A stretch of 64,000 nucleotides of DNA from Zygaena filipendulae (GCA_907165275.2 OU015649.1:11872001-11936000), one strand, 5' to 3'. Shown: positions 19,338 to 32,447, counted from the first letter of the stretch. Notes: generated from the letters alone by a model not told the origin. Program-made: numbers and translations.

Positions 19338-21320
19338 TACTTAATACTTCCTAGGAACAGGAAGGTGAGATTTATTTGCTTCGTAATATTCTTATCAAAA
19401 GTTTGATAATACTCGAAGGCCTCATTGTCGGTCACTCGACGTTTTCAACTGATATGAACCGTGAATGTGAGTAAAATATTATACCTACTCGTGTTATGTA
19501 GACTACGTAGTTATCCGTCAATTGAGTGTAGGTACTAGGGTAGGTACCTACCTACAGCTACACTCTAAGTACGCTCAAAAAACGTACCTACTGCCTACGC
19601 GCACGTCATGCGTGGCATAGAGTAACTTATAAAATATACTGGATGGTGGTCCCTAGCGCCCAGGTTTTAGAAAAATATCATTTATGTGTATTTATTTTAT
19701 TATTACACACGAATATGACGACTCCGAGACCAAAGTGGTGGAAATAGCTGGTAACTATTTTATTATCTACCTGACTTTTTATTTCGTCTGAGCCTATACC
19801 TATTAAAAAAAATTAAATTATCGACACCTCGTTGCAAATAAAAATACGGGTGACTTTTTCAAATGGATGTCAAACAACAAGTCCGATTCTCGGCTAAGAG
19901 AATTATTAAAAAAAATCTGAACAGTTTCAGTTTTCCATGAAATCGATATCGCGATTATAGTCTATACTACTAATATACTAATATACTGGGCATCGGGTAA
20001 AAGTCAAGGACATTTTTATTGTGTTGTTAGGTATTTTTTTTTATTATTTTTTTTTATAAATCGTCTCTCAAAAACTTTAACGGACTATTGCTTCATTAAT
20101 TGTTTCAGAATAATATCGACAAAGGTTATTGTACGTATGTATGTATACCTACGTTACGAACAATGAGTTCGAAGGTGCCGACTATCAGCTTTCCATCGCA
20201 GCATTTTCTTCAGTTCACAGCAATTAAAATTCAGCAGAGTATCTTCAAACTTATGACTTTATTTCGCAAATAAATTTTACATTGAATTCAAAATTTCCGT
20301 GCAAAGTATCCTAATTCGAAAATAACAAAACTTCTGCCTCTTATAATATGAATCTATACAGAAATTTTTTAAAAGAGAGCCATCTAACGTCAATGGTGTA
20401 AACTGCGTGTTAAGCTTCTCAAAGAGAATCCACAGTGAAACTTTAGTAGGTATTTATCGGCAAAATAAAACTTAGGTATGTTTTAAAATTAGCATCACAT
20501 AAGTACTTAAAGATTGCGCTGTTCTGAAATCAAGATTTCATTTCTCTAGTTAGGCAAAGTGGGATTTCAGCAATGGGGACCCCCGTGGAAAACCTAGAAT
20601 GTAAAGCGTATGTAGATTGATTCGTATTTTAAAAGTCTGACTAAAAACCTGAGTAAAATGGTAATTTGATAATTTCATGAAATGAGACTAAACAAGAATC
20701 AAATTAAAAGGAAATAATGATGGTGCTCCATTTAGTTCTTATCTTGCGGATACGGATAAAATAAAAAGTAGAGTAGGTAGAGTAGTACCTACCTAGTACC
20801 TATATTCCTACAGCTACAGCCTACAGAGGTAATCGAACAGTAATCAAGTATTTATTACCTACTTATTAACAACAAATTGAAAAATAGGTCTCTATCTATT
20901 CCAGTGGCATCCAGTTATAGATAAAAAAAGGATTTTGATTTTTTTCGTCTAATAAAAGGATTTTTAAGGGGCTCTATTTAGATGAACTAAGATGAAAGGT
21001 CCATCGACGGGGTATTGTTGTCTTCTCACTGCGTACCTACCTATAATAATAATAATTACCGTTCTGCACTGGAAATAAAAAACCGCTGTAGGTATACAAG
21101 TACCTACCTGCAAGAGTCGCCGTTGTTGAAAAAATCCACAATTGTAAAGTAACAGAGCAAACTGAAGTCCAGCTGTATGGGTCAGGTTTTCTCATTTGTT
21201 TCCCCGATATGGTAGGTAGTTCAGCCTTCGAATACCCCAATCTACCATAATCGTTAGTTTGTAACTCTGCATAACGTAATTCACCGGTGCCGTCTCTTTT
21301 TCTGTCTAAGAGATACTAAC

Positions 21321-21475
21321 TAATTTCGGAGTTCCCGCGAGAATTCCAGGATAAAATATAGATATAAACCTTTCTCATTAATCACACTATCTATATTGGT
21401 GAAAACCGCATGAAAATCCGTTGCGTAGTTTTAAAAATCTAAGCATACAATATAGGGACAGACAGACAGCGGGAT
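21321..21475 (-). mobile_element. Helitron-like remnant
   Basis: AATTTCGGAGTTCCCGCGAG and AATTCCAGGATAAAATATAG come from the 3' module. The rest (AAAACCGCATGAAAATCCGT, GGGACAGACAGACAGCGGG) is a separate subfamily interior. Confidence 0.5.
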
Positions 21476-23102
21476 GCGACTTTGTAGTGATTTCTTTTCT
21501 CCCATGTAAAAAAATGTGCCCTTTCCTTAAAATTTAACTTTCAATTCTCGTTCAGCTAAATTATTAGTGAAACGCCACGTGAACTTTTACTTCAAATATC
21601 AGTTGCGTATTAGGTATGTAGAGTCCCTGAGTCACTCTCCTAATTTCCCATTTGCATTGTGAGTTGTACAACATTTTTTGATATGATTATATGGCTGTGA
21701 ACAGACCGTGAGTTGTAAAGAATACGACCGCTTAGAATAAAAAGAAACATTTAATTACTTACACTCATTAATATTTAATCTTATAATATTACTTACAATA
21801 AATGTTTCTATGTATTGATATAAATAGAGTTATTGCTAATAACAATCACATTTTACTTTGGCTCTTGTCAACATCTGTCGTTGAATATTAAATATGTACT
21901 TAATATAGGTAATTTATCTATTTCGTATCCCTTACAAATAATATTACACTCACTAAATCTATTAGGTATCTTATAATTATTCTATACCGATCTAATTTTT
22001 TGAAATTATGTAATTAGATACAGTAAAACACGACGATAGTTAATTTATAATATAATTAGTATAAATAAGTACCTATTTAGTAAGATGTCGTCATCGTCAT
22101 CTTCTATCTAATTAATTTGGCACATTGATTCACAGTACTCTCTAAGGCTAGAGAGTAACAAATCTATAAGTATACATACATATAAGTAAAATAATAATTT
22201 ATTTATATTTAATATTGTAAGTTGGTATTATTTCAATTAAATACCTAAATTTAGGCAACTGTATAGTTACTTATAAGAAGAACTTCTAGATTAGAGATGT
22301 TGACTGTATTGTGTAGTAAAAACATAATTTTGAATGAATTTTGATAAATGGTTCTATGATTAAAATCCCTGAAAACACAGTATTTTTCTTTATTATTGAA
22401 AAAAAAATGTATATAATTATGTGAATTTAATTTAAAAAATATAGTAAAATCAATCATCATCTAAGGTTATCGCCTTACAACCAAGCAAATAGCTGGACGT
22501 CACCCGTTGAAAAACTACAATGGACGCGGGACGTGTATAAATAATTATTATATTTTTCTGGTGTTTTGATTGAACACACAACACTTTAAAACTTAGAATT
22601 TATTTTTTAAATAAACTATTTTATTATTTACGAAAAACATTAACATCATGTTAGCGTTTTAGCGAGATACCTATAATAAAACAAATTTTTGAAACCTTAG
22701 TCCTTGATAAAAAAATAACGGTACTCATACACTTAAAAAACAATTACCCAAAAATAGTCAACATCCGTATTGTGTTCTCTTCAATTAAACTAATTATAAA
22801 ATGTACCTAACTTTTACACCTTATTGTTAGTTATGAATTTTGATTTAGGGAACCTAACGTCTTCTATTCTGTTATAATGACTAAATTGAAATTTTCAAAG
22901 ATACCTATTTGTATGGTTAAGTATCTCAATTCTCCATTCATATTGCCTACACATAAAAATTTAATGGACGCTATTCATCTTATCTATAGGAATATAATAT
23001 ATATAATAGCGAAAGTCACTCTAAAGACGAAATTTCTAAAACTACAACGTGACCTATGAAACTATTTGGTAGGTCAGTAGGTACTTAGTTTATGGAGAGA
23101 AG

Positions 23103-23183
23103 TCACCTAAAAAAAGAATTTTACGGAGTTCTCGCGTGGACCCCAAAATTAAAGCGGGTGAAACTACAGAACGCTATAGTAAG
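23103..23183 (+). mobile_element. Helitron-like 3' remnant
   Basis: GGAGTTCTCGCGTGGACCCC and AAAATTAAAGCGGGTGAAAC mark a decayed 3' end. Confidence 0.45.
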
Positions 23184-23589
23184 TACTATGATATATCGCA
23201 TATAAAACTGAGTCGCTTTTTACCTATCTGTGCCCGCTCATTTATTTTTAACTATAGCCTGAATAATTAAACTATTAGAAGTTGTTACAATTTGCAACCG
23301 AGCAACTAGGTATGTTATGAGCGAGCCTGCATGCGTCGTGGCAAAATAAAGCAACTCAAAATTGTTAACGTCTATTGTTGACACTAACCCAGCAGGTTTT
23401 AAAAAAAAAACCGGTAAGGTTACCACGGGTCGTATTTTTGAATCGTTCTAATTACTTTCGCACACGGAATCGCGAATTCACATGCGAATGCTCATACATT
23501 TTTTAAGCATTCACATGAATACGGCCACTGGGTTAATTTAAGTACATAATTATTGTAATTACACGAATTTGGAAATGACTCGTAGGTAA

Positions 23590-23595
23590 TTTATT
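23590..23595 (-). terminator. Possible polyadenylation signal of bHLH gene
   Basis: AATAAA on the minus strand about 440 nt after the stop. Other AT-rich hexamers nearby make this tentative. Confidence 0.25.
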
Positions 23596-23751
23596 AATAA
23601 AATCTATAAAACATCAAGCAATATTTGTTTCTATAATACTTATTAACAAAGCTTCAATAAGTCATGTTTTAAATAAGTCTTGGTGGTGTGTAGTAGAATA
23701 ATTTTGACTATGCCAAATTGATACTTACATTGCTAAACTTGATGTTTTTTT

Positions 23752-23880
23752 AACCGACTTCAAAAAAGGAGGAGGTTCTCATTTCGACTGTATTTTTTTT
23801 AGTGTAGGTATGCGACAGATTTTGATGCGGTTTTCACTATCATTTACAGAATTCCTTTCGGAAGATGTAAATGTATTTAT
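23752..23880 (+). repeat. AACCGACTTC repeat, partial
   Basis: TTAACCGACTTCAAAAAAGG, AGGAGGTTCTCATTTCGACT, then GACAGATTTTGATGCGGTTT. It lies just downstream of the bHLH stop codon, probably in or near its 3' UTR. Confidence 0.6.
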
Positions 23881-24031
23881 AGTAAGGAGATCCTCAGGGG
23901 ATTCTGAACTTCCAATCCAATCCAATAATAATTATGAATACTATTTAGTAGCCTCTGTATACTTCATATTTTTATACAAGCTACGTTTAAAAACTATCAG
24001 AATAGGTTTCTTCTATTTTAACGGCCGGGTC

Positions 24032-24176
24032 TCAAGACGGTGGGTCGGGAGGGGCGGGCGGTCCTGGCAGTGGGCCTTGGAGGAGCTTGGCGGCAGCAGG
24101 GAACCCTGTCAGGTCAAACCCGGGGGGCGGGACGATGCCAGCCGCCGTTGCCGTACCCTGCAGGTACGCCACCAGT
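24032..24176 (-). CDS. Oli: Oli-type bHLH exon 4 (C-terminus)
   Basis: Acceptor TTTTTTCCAG. It encodes [34 protein letters not shown] and a Pro-rich end, then TGA at 24034-24032. Confidence 0.9.
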
Positions 24177-27100
24177 CTGGAAAAAACATTTTATCCCGGA
24201 TCATCAATCAATCAGTCGAATAACTCATGTGTACTTACATATTATGTACAAAAAGGTTATTTCATCTCATTTCGTTTTCAACAAACTCAACCACATTAAC
24301 CATGAGGCACTAATATGCAAACAATTAAATAAAATTTGACATCAATTTCTCTTTAAGTTTTAGCTAAAAGCAAACATAATAAATTGTAGATGAATAGAAG
24401 AAAACAGAGGAAAGACATTTCTTTTAAATTTATGATATGAAATTAAATTACCTCCGCAATTCTTCAAGGGCACTGGCCTGCATTAGGATATAGTTCTTCG
24501 CTAGCAACAGCGTCGCTATTTTGGATAGTTTGCGGACGGAAGGCGAGTGAGCGTAAGGGATCACACTGCGCAAATCATCCAAGGCATCGTTCTGAAAGGA
24601 AAATGAATACAACTTCTTAACAACTCGAACCCCCCAAATAAAATAGCCAAATTGTCATTCTACAAGCGTTAACGCATAGAAAACTAAGTAGCGAATCGTC
24701 ATGTCACTTGGTCAGCCAATCGAAACTCTAGTTTTCACGTGGTCACGCAAAAGTAAAAGTTTTCATTGGCTGCCCAAGTGACATGAGGATTCGTTACTTA
24801 GTTTTCTATGCGTTAACGATTGTATAGAATGTCAATTTGGCTAGGGGGGCTAGTCTTATGAGGAAAGGTGCACTGCGTTTATTTCGGGATAGTGATACTA
24901 GAGTACCTATAAACGAATATAAGAAGTCTTGAAATGACGTGTATTATTTTGGAAAAAAAAATTACAATCGGTCGTAGTCGGAGGAGGAAACTGAGAAATA
25001 CGAGATAGTAATTTTGTCTATTTTACATAAGTATAAATTTTAACCAAACCGAGCTGTAGTTATCTCTTTTGCACTAAATTCGGGAAGTTTGAAGGAAGGT
25101 GACATCAATAAATCTGCAGTTTAAAATCTATTCTTCTTGCTTCCATCGCTCATTAATGAAATATGTTTTCAAAAAACCTTTCATGCTATATTAAAAAAAA
25201 ATACATACGCGTCGAATTGAGAACCTCTGCCTTTTTGGGAAGTCTGTTAAAAAAGTCATAAGTCATACATGCGTCGTAACGTAGAGCCTATATCTCGTAG
25301 AGGTCTACGACATGTTTAAGTGAATCTCCGCCCGTCTGTAAACGGGTCGTAGACTGCTACTATAGAGATCTACGTCTACGTATTATTTTATAGGTAGTTC
25401 TTTCTTGGGTAACTGCTACCACTTATTACCACTTACTCGTATTTCCGTCACAACTGAACCGATTTCATTGTATTTATTTGTGATTTGCTGGATTTGATGC
25501 AATGAAAATAAAATATAACTTTACCAAATCGTGCATTCTTCGCCTTTCCCTTGCGTTTATGTTTAGCCGCACAGTTTTGCCTTGACGCATTTTCTGCTTA
25601 GATTTGCCTTCACCGATGGGTCTAAAAAGATATAATTCACATGTTTAGATAGGTATACATTTTAATAGGATTACTATAAAAAACATATAAGAAGTAGGTA
25701 TATTCAATTACCAAACCGAACAAACATTCGCATTATCAATTGATAAATAGTTAATACGAATTACTATCTTCAATGAAAAACGAGTAATAGACGAAATGCT
25801 TATCATTTAGTAAACAACGACGTTAGTATACATAGATGATCTCTTCAGTTTTCATTTGAGGTAATACCATATCAATAATAAATATCTGCCGACGCAGCGA
25901 GCAACGGACGAGGGTACAGGGTGCGCTGGTGCGGAACAAGTGCCAACTAGCTGTCGGGGATGCTTTATGTGTGGACCGTAGAGTCGACTACTGCTAACAA
26001 ATAAGGGTAACTCGCACCACTTTATGCTTGAACAATCGCGAACCAAAACTCTATTAGACATAGCAAAAATAATTTTGGAGATCAAAAATTACAGTTAAAC
26101 GTTGTTATTCTTTAATTTAAACCTCAATAATAATAATGATAATAATAATAAAAATAATTTCCTTTTATTTCAACCAACCACAGATCAATTTTGTTAGTAA
26201 CATCATTTCTTATCAACTATTGTTAGTAATAAAAATTAAATTAATTAACTAATGACCTTTTTTTTACTTAAAAGACATTTGTTTGTTTGTCAGAGCATGA
26301 ACCATATAGCAATGGTTCACGTATTGACAATCAAACCTATTAGAGAATTAGAAAATACACTCAAGATGCTGTGCACTCAATACTTGTTGTTAGTATATTA
26401 TTATATGATAAATATTTTTGTACTTTTGCCTCTATTCAAAGATAATAATTTTAAGAGATCAAGTTATTCGGAATGGATTCAATATATGAATGTAATTGAA
26501 CTATATAAGATCCTAAATAATAGATATAAATAGGAAAGTTCGTGATGTGACGTGTACAAAATATCGTAATAGTTTCTGGTTAAATCATTGCTCATATAAT
26601 TACCTAGTATTTAGGTACATAATACAGTAATCTACATAATTTTATAAACTGCATGGTTTTGTGCAGATTATTGTGCTCTCTATCACTATACGTTGGTCTA
26701 CGTGCAATCAGGATCATTGCGAACCAAACACTTGCTTAGAAGGGGACGGATCGAGAGCCGGCCAGTAGGTACCGTGCACAGATGCCGAGTGCATTTGTAT
26801 TGTTTAATAATAATACGGTATTCATGTACCGTAACCTCATGTGCCTGTGACATAACATCTGATGCGAATACGAATATTTATTAGAAAGTAAAATGACCTA
26901 TAATAAACATAGTACAGTATGCGATTTTAAACGAGACATAATAATATACTCCCCGACTTCGCAATAATTTATTCATTCACTTTTAACTATAACAAAAATA
27001 TTCATAGATAAATAAAGGACAAAACCTTTACACAAAGCACTCGAGTGTAGGTACGTGGGTGAATGACCTTTTCATAGAGTAAATGATTTGTCATCGCATC

Positions 27101-28219
27101 GGTGATAATACAGAAGAAAATGGCGTTGAATTACCGTCAGTAGGTGCATATTTTTCTTGGGTAGGTTAGTATTTTATTGGATAATTAAGTAAAGAATATC
27201 GTTCTGTATTGTTTAGATATTTGGCGCGAGAGTCAAATACTATCCACTCCTGTATAATAAGTACCCGTATAACCTGGACTAGACTAACTGTTCTCCTCGG
27301 TTCCTTCAGGAATCCCCTTTTATCTGACTCGTAAACTGTACCAAAGTAGATACGTATAGTGTCGAACAGCTAAGTCAAGGAGTTTTCAAGATTTCATGAT
27401 AAGCAGTCAGTTAATGAATGACGAACGCTTTTATGTAATACGGAGTAGATAAACTCATAATTTAATATAGATTAAAAATACTTTCTCAGATAGCATTTAT
27501 TAAGATAAGTATAATTATATTGATAAAAATTCTTTGAGAAAGACTTTCCCATATTTTTTAAGCCGGCTTACCGCGCCTAAAGAGCTGCGATAAGAAGATA
27601 AGTTAATGATAGCTCTAACTAGGTACCTACTTGGTATCATATCAGTAAACGGTTTAGTCTTTCTCATACTTTTCGTAAGTATTTAAATACGTACCTACTT
27701 AATGCATATTTTTTTGCATTTGCGCATGCGCAATCGGTAGGTATTTGTTTTAAACTGAAAATTATCAAGGATTTAATAAAGTATAAGTAACTTTTTCGTT
27801 TCGTACTTAATTTAATTAGCTTTTGTTAATAAAAAAAAATCTCCAATTTTGGAGTAACAGTTACCCAATAGAGTAGTCAAGTTAAAGAGATTAGGGCTTT
27901 GAGTTTTCTTTTTTTCTGATAGTCTGTCAAGGTACTGTTTTATAGCTCTAAAGGTCCTTATTAATTAATTTTTTATTGTTTTAATACTAGCAATAACTAT
28001 AAAATTAACAACATACCTTTGCGCATAACTAGTGCCGGGTTCCGGCTGATTCTCGTCAGTGGGGTAACAGTGCTGAGCGTGCGGCGGCGGCTGACCACCT
28101 TGCATATAGAAACCTCCAAGACCGACGGCTCCCAGGGGTGTCCGGCGACCCGGCACCGACTGCGGAGGTGAATGTGACTCGCCCACCGGCACACCATCCC
28201 AAGTCCTTCGCCCCTCCAT
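24032..28219 (-). CDS. Oli: Olig-family bHLH transcription factor (Oli type), four exons
   Basis: Exons 28219-28017, 25621-25525, 24591-24452 and 24176-24032 join in phase to 194 residues plus TGA. The bHLH runs from about residue 86 to 150: basic region [15 protein letters not shown] (86-100), helix 1 [20 protein letters not shown], and helix 2 [20 protein letters not shown] followed by ALEELRRLVAYL. This signature is specific for the Olig/bHLHe22-e23 group, whose Drosophila member is Oli. These are nuclear E-box-binding repressors of neural, especially motor neuron, differentiation in animals (family knowledge). The flanks are Pro/Gly-rich ([15 protein letters not shown] at the end). The start is chosen because an in-frame TAG lies six codons upstream and no acceptor intervenes. 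Introns are 2395, 933 and 275 nt. Confidence 0.92.
24452..24591 (-). CDS. Oli: Oli-type bHLH exon 3 (helix-loop-helix)
   Basis: Acceptor TCCTTTCAG and donor CGGAG|GTAATT. It encodes [20 protein letters not shown] and [21 protein letters not shown] foldback MITE ends 53 bp upstream of this exon. Confidence 0.94.
24644..24843. repeat. Foldback MITE in bHLH intron 2
   Basis: TAGCCAAATTG ends the element on both sides. Arms of about 70 bp share CGTTAACGCATAGAAAACTA, AGTA-CGAATC and TCATGTCACTTGG in inverted orientation. No ORF. Confidence 0.85.
24844..25524. other. Rest of bHLH intron 2
   Basis: AT-rich, with a short CGTAGACTGC/GTCTACGT-rich patch (25260-25385). I see nothing else. Confidence 0.5.
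25525..25621 (-). CDS. Oli: Oli-type bHLH exon 2 (basic region)
   Basis: Acceptor TCTTTTTAG and donor TTG|GTAAAG. It encodes [20 protein letters not shown] and [12 protein letters not shown], the DNA-contacting basic region with the conserved [11 protein letters not shown]. Confidence 0.93.
25622..28016. other. bHLH intron 1
   Basis: 2.4 kb of AT-rich sequence with an (AAT)n simple repeat at about 26125-26160. The ORFs in it have no recognisable product. No clear mobile element. Confidence 0.5.
28017..28219 (-). CDS. Oli: Oli-type bHLH exon 1
   Basis: ATG at 28219-28217. It encodes 67 residues of Gly/Pro-rich N-terminus ([20 protein letters not shown] to EPGTSYAQ) plus two bases. Donor AAAG|GTATG. 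The exon continues upstream as 5' UTR. Confidence 0.85.
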
Positions 28220-28530
28220 GATTAAATGAAAACACTAACACATCACACTGTCTATGGTCGAGTAGAAAAAAGAAAAATAAAAAACAAAATTTCAATAACA
28301 AATGGTACGTTTGATTTTGGTGGCGGGTTGACAGACAGTGTAGCGCGAAGTGGAGGGATGTGGCGGCGGTCCTCAGATCGATCGGGATACGCAGCTGGGG
28401 CGCGCACCCCTCTCATCTCGCCGCAGAGTGAGCATTGTTCAGATATGCGATTGTGATTTACTTATTGTCAGGGCGAGGGCATTAGGTGGGTGCCGAACGG
28501 GGCCGGCGACGCTACGTAAAATGAGTTTTA
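28220..28530 (-). promoter_or_regulatory. bHLH 5' UTR and probable promoter
   Basis: CpG-rich stretch (28320-28515) in an AT-rich setting, immediately upstream of the start codon on the minus strand and without an intervening splice acceptor near the ATG. It probably contains the leader and core promoter. I see no clear TATA box. Confidence 0.4.
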
Positions 28531-28621
28531 AACGCTTTACATTATTGATCTTTGGTCGTTAATTCAGTTTTGCCGATTTTTTTAATTTATGCATTTTGAT
28601 TACTTATTTTTTAATGAAGCA

Positions 28622-28831
28622 ATCTATACATATAAAATGCTTTGTCCTCAATGACTGATGGATCTACGCACAGCCTTAACCACTGATCGTAGAGACCTGA
28701 AACTTGAAGGGCGTATTCTTTGTATGACGTAGGCATCCGATAAGAAAGGATTTTTGAAAATTCAACCCCTAAGGGAACATTTCCGCGGGGAATTCGAAAT
28801 TATCGCGGGTGAAACCGCGCGGGACAGCTAG
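28622..28831 (+). mobile_element. Helitron-like element (GCATTTTATAT subfamily)
   Basis: Complete copy from ATCTATACATATAAAATGCT through CTACGCACAGCCTTAACC to CGCGGGTGAAACCGCGCGGG and CTAG. Sister of 17469-17704. Confidence 0.8.
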
Positions 28832-29026
28832 TATAGGTATAAATGACGAAAATAATTGTCGGACATTTATTACCATACAAGGCAACCAACTAATCAATAG
28901 GTGGTATTGTAAAATTAAATAATGTTAAATTCAGTTTCTTAAAATTTTAATAATTTTAATTTACCAACACAAAAGTTGAAAGTCGACATTATTACAGTAC
29001 AAAAGATCAACGGCCGCACTTAGAGT

Positions 29027-29402
29027 CGTTTTAATGATTACTTAATTTAAAGTCAAGATTTTAAAAACAATACTTATTGCCATAATCAGAGACGTTCATT
29101 AAATTATGTTAATTGTCATTTAACTTATTAAGTTAAATTTAGCTAATTGCCTATTAATATTAATTTAATGTAGCTACGTCTCTGAGTGCAACAGTTTAGT
29201 TTTTATAATAAAGTCAAGATTTTAAAAACAATACTTATTGGCGCAATCAGAGATGTTCAATAAATTAATGTTAATTGGCATTCAACTTATTAATTTAAAT
29301 TTAGCTAATTGCCCATTAATATTAATTTAATGTAGGTACGTCTCTGAGTGCAGCAGTTTAGTTTTTAAAATCTTTACTTAAAATTAAGTAATCATTAAAA
29401 CG
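29027..29402. repeat. Foldback element with duplicated core
   Basis: Outer 22-bp perfect inverted ends (CGTTTTAATGATTACTTAAT... at 29027-29048, mirrored at 29381-29402). Inside, a 161-bp unit starting AAAGTCAAGATTTTAAAAAC occurs twice (29049 and 29210). Each unit is itself palindromic (CAGAGACGT...ACGTCTCTG flanking TTAATGTTAATTGGCATT-like arms). A relative of the core lies at about 43480-43575. Confidence 0.85.
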
Positions 29403-30957
29403 ACCATATAATCCTTTATCATCTAACGGGATTTCTGACCAATTAATTGTTAATAAGAAAGAAATACGTATCTGCACATTGTTCGAAAATAACGAAAAGA
29501 ATTGGATTAGTTTCCCTTAATCGTTAGAATCGTTAGAAAAGCCAGTCCAAGCGCTTAGTTCTATATTAACAAAGTGGGCGGAAATTGCTAAATTAAAGGT
29601 CATAATTTAATTCTCACCAACAAATACCAACAACCACGAGTTTAATGTTTTTTTGTTCGTTTGATAATTAATTTGTTTATTAACTTTTACGTACACACTG
29701 TCTATTTTAAATGATTTTAACCTTTAGGAAATTGATGGAAGAACAAAAGTGGTAGAGTGCAAGCTGGATCTACAAATTGAGTTATTTATATCTTAGGGCG
29801 CCAAAAAACACAAACTTGGCATATTTTTCGAATAATATAATGAATAGAATATGGCCCCCCATGAGTGGGTTTATTTACTTTTTTTTCAACAGCTGATATA
29901 GTGAATGAATCGCGACTCTGTATGTGGAGACTATTCGTTTCAATATATAATATGTATAGGGAACTGCTATTTTTTGCTGTGATATTGTTAACAAAGGCAA
30001 ATTAGGGATGTGCTACTTAGCTTAATAACACTAAAATTTATCTGTGGGTCTCTAATAGATCTCTAAGTTTTGAGGTTTTTTATATTAAACGATCTTATTA
30101 GTATAAAATAAAGAGAACGATATAATTAAAAAAAAGGATTTCACTATAGGTTTGATTCGGTTTAGAGAGTAACAAACCTTAAGCTTCTTAAGTTTTTATG
30201 CATGAAACATAATAAACAATCCAAAACACTATGTGAAAATGTATAATAATATAATATGACTAATAAATGAAAAAGAGTTTTATCCAATTAGGGCAGGGCA
30301 CTGTAGGATAATAAACAAGAAAGATTAAAATGATACATTAACCGGTATATCAATGACATTAACTCTTCAGTTGTAGTAGAAATGTAGGTCGGCTTAGTGG
30401 CTGTAATACTTCATACACCAGCATAGATCGCCCGGAAATAATCATGGATGAATCAGGTTCATTGACTCGAGTTCCCGAGCTCATTCCGTACGGGCTCGTC
30501 ATTAGTCAAATGGCTTATTAACTCTCTGAACCGGGCACTGGGTGAGTGGATTAATCGTTTACACAATAAGAGTAAACGTGCGTATACCATTTAAGGCCAG
30601 AAAACTAAAATTTTAAATGCACACCTATAACCAGAAATAATCAAATATTCTTACTATTCTTCTATAAAACCAGGCTCCGAGGGCGTAGCACAAAACTAGT
30701 GAAGGGACATAGTCAAACCCATATAAACATTTCCTCAAACCGTGTGGTAAAGACAAGGAACCAGCAGTACTAGTTGCCTACAGTTAATGAACAAAAAGCA
30801 ATAATGAACTGAAGCAACACAAGTTTAGATATAGGCGCTGGGCGTATCAGCGAAAGCTGCTAGTCTAAATAAATAACAATGATAATTCTCTGTTTAAATC
30901 GGATAAAATACAAACTTCTTTAAACACTCGGTATTCATGTTTTAATATCATGTAAAT

Positions 30958-31289
30958 AATAGGCTAGTTTCCTAAATTTTCTTTTTTAGTCCGTTTTGTA
31001 GATTATTAAAAAATATTGGACACGTATTTTTTTTTTTTTTTTGTAACCAAAAAATAACGGAGATATATCAAGTCGAAATTTCACATGACGTCACGCCTCG
31101 CTACAGTTTGTTCGCACGTTATAGCGAGCTGTGACATCACGAGTCCCCCACCCTAAACTTTAATGCGCTTTATCTATGCATATTTTCATTATTTTAAAAA
31201 AGCAAAAAATACGTGTCTTTTATTTTTTTATTATCTAACTGACGGACTAAATAGAATTTTGATTTTTTTACCCAGGAAACTAGCCTATT
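30958..31289 (-). mobile_element. GACGTCAC MITE, copy 3, with distinct ends
   Basis: 16-bp perfect terminal repeats AATAGGCTAGTTTCCT (30958-30973) mirrored at 31274-31289. The interior matches the family (GACACGTATTTTTT, ATGACGTCACGCC, AACTTTAATGCGCTTTATCT, ACTGACGGACTAA). Confidence 0.8.
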
Positions 31290-32447
31290 GTCTGAGCTCA
31301 ATAGAAGTCACTTATCTCCGTGCTTATCTCCATAATACAAGACAGACCAATTCTTTTATATCTAGGTAATGGTAGGTATAGATGTAACCAGCAAGATGCA
31401 AATCGAAGATATTATAATCTTACTAGGCAAATTATAATTACACAGACATACCCGTATTTTGATCGTGACCCTCTAAAAAAATCATTCAACTGAAATAATA
31501 AAAGAACCATTATAATTTAATAATAAACGTTTATTAACATTAAAGCTTATGTTTTTATAAATTTTCCTTATCTGCTCTAATATTTACAACTTAGTTCAAT
31601 CAGTTCCGACTTCTTGTAGTCTCAAATAACAATTTTCATACAGAACACAAGTTTTGCCTCACACGTTGGGGTTTTTACTATTTTTGACAAAATATATACA
31701 CACAAGTACAAAAGAGTGAGGCATGACCTCACGTGTGACCTCAGTATGATGTGACTGAAACGATTGAAAATTTCTTTACAAGCACCTCTAAAGTTATCAC
31801 TAAGTATATGGCAAGTCTTCCTTTTTTACATAACAGGCATTATATACAAATGATTAAACTACAAATATACCTATTAGTATAAGTGTAGACTTTATACGTA
31901 GGTACTTAACAACATAATTAGGTATTTCTCAAAGAGTTCTATGATATATTTTTTATTGGAAGATGAATTGGGCTTTTGATCTTGTGAGTCGAACGACGCA
32001 CATCACACATACTCGTATTAACACAAACATGTGAAATATTTTCACAGCCTTTATTTTATGACTAGATTTCATTTAGATTGTGTAATTTTTAAGATACAGT
32101 AAGTACTCCATGTTTTACAGTCAAAATATCAACAGAAGCTGTAGGTATATTATAAGTACAGATAAATATGTATTTAAAATTTAGATAAGTATAGGTACGT
32201 ACATTTTCGTAATTTTTTATGCTGCTCAATTTTTTCTTTACAAAAAGCTTTTTTAAGCTTTAAAGCACTTCAGATAAACTTAATACTACACATAATTTAT
32301 TGTAATAATACTGTTATCAAATGTAGAAAATCTACAGATATAGTAACTCCTATTAATTAGCTACCTATATGAGTAATTAACAAAACTTAGGTCATGCTGA
32401 ACTCTTTCAGTTTTCGTTTTGATGTAATTTAACACGGCTAATTTAAA

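Larger units (their letters stand above)
15797..24031. other. Intergenic region between Tc1 element and bHLH gene
   Basis: No exon recognised in about 8 kb. It holds foldbacks at 16298-16441 and 17358-17423, a Helitron/MITE junction at 17469-17999, AACCGACTTC repeats at about 18340 and 23752, and Helitron remnants at 19255, 21321 and 23103. Two CpG-richer patches (16590-16730 and 17180-17270) could be distal promoters of the CSRNP gene but carry no decisive signal. Confidence 0.5.
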
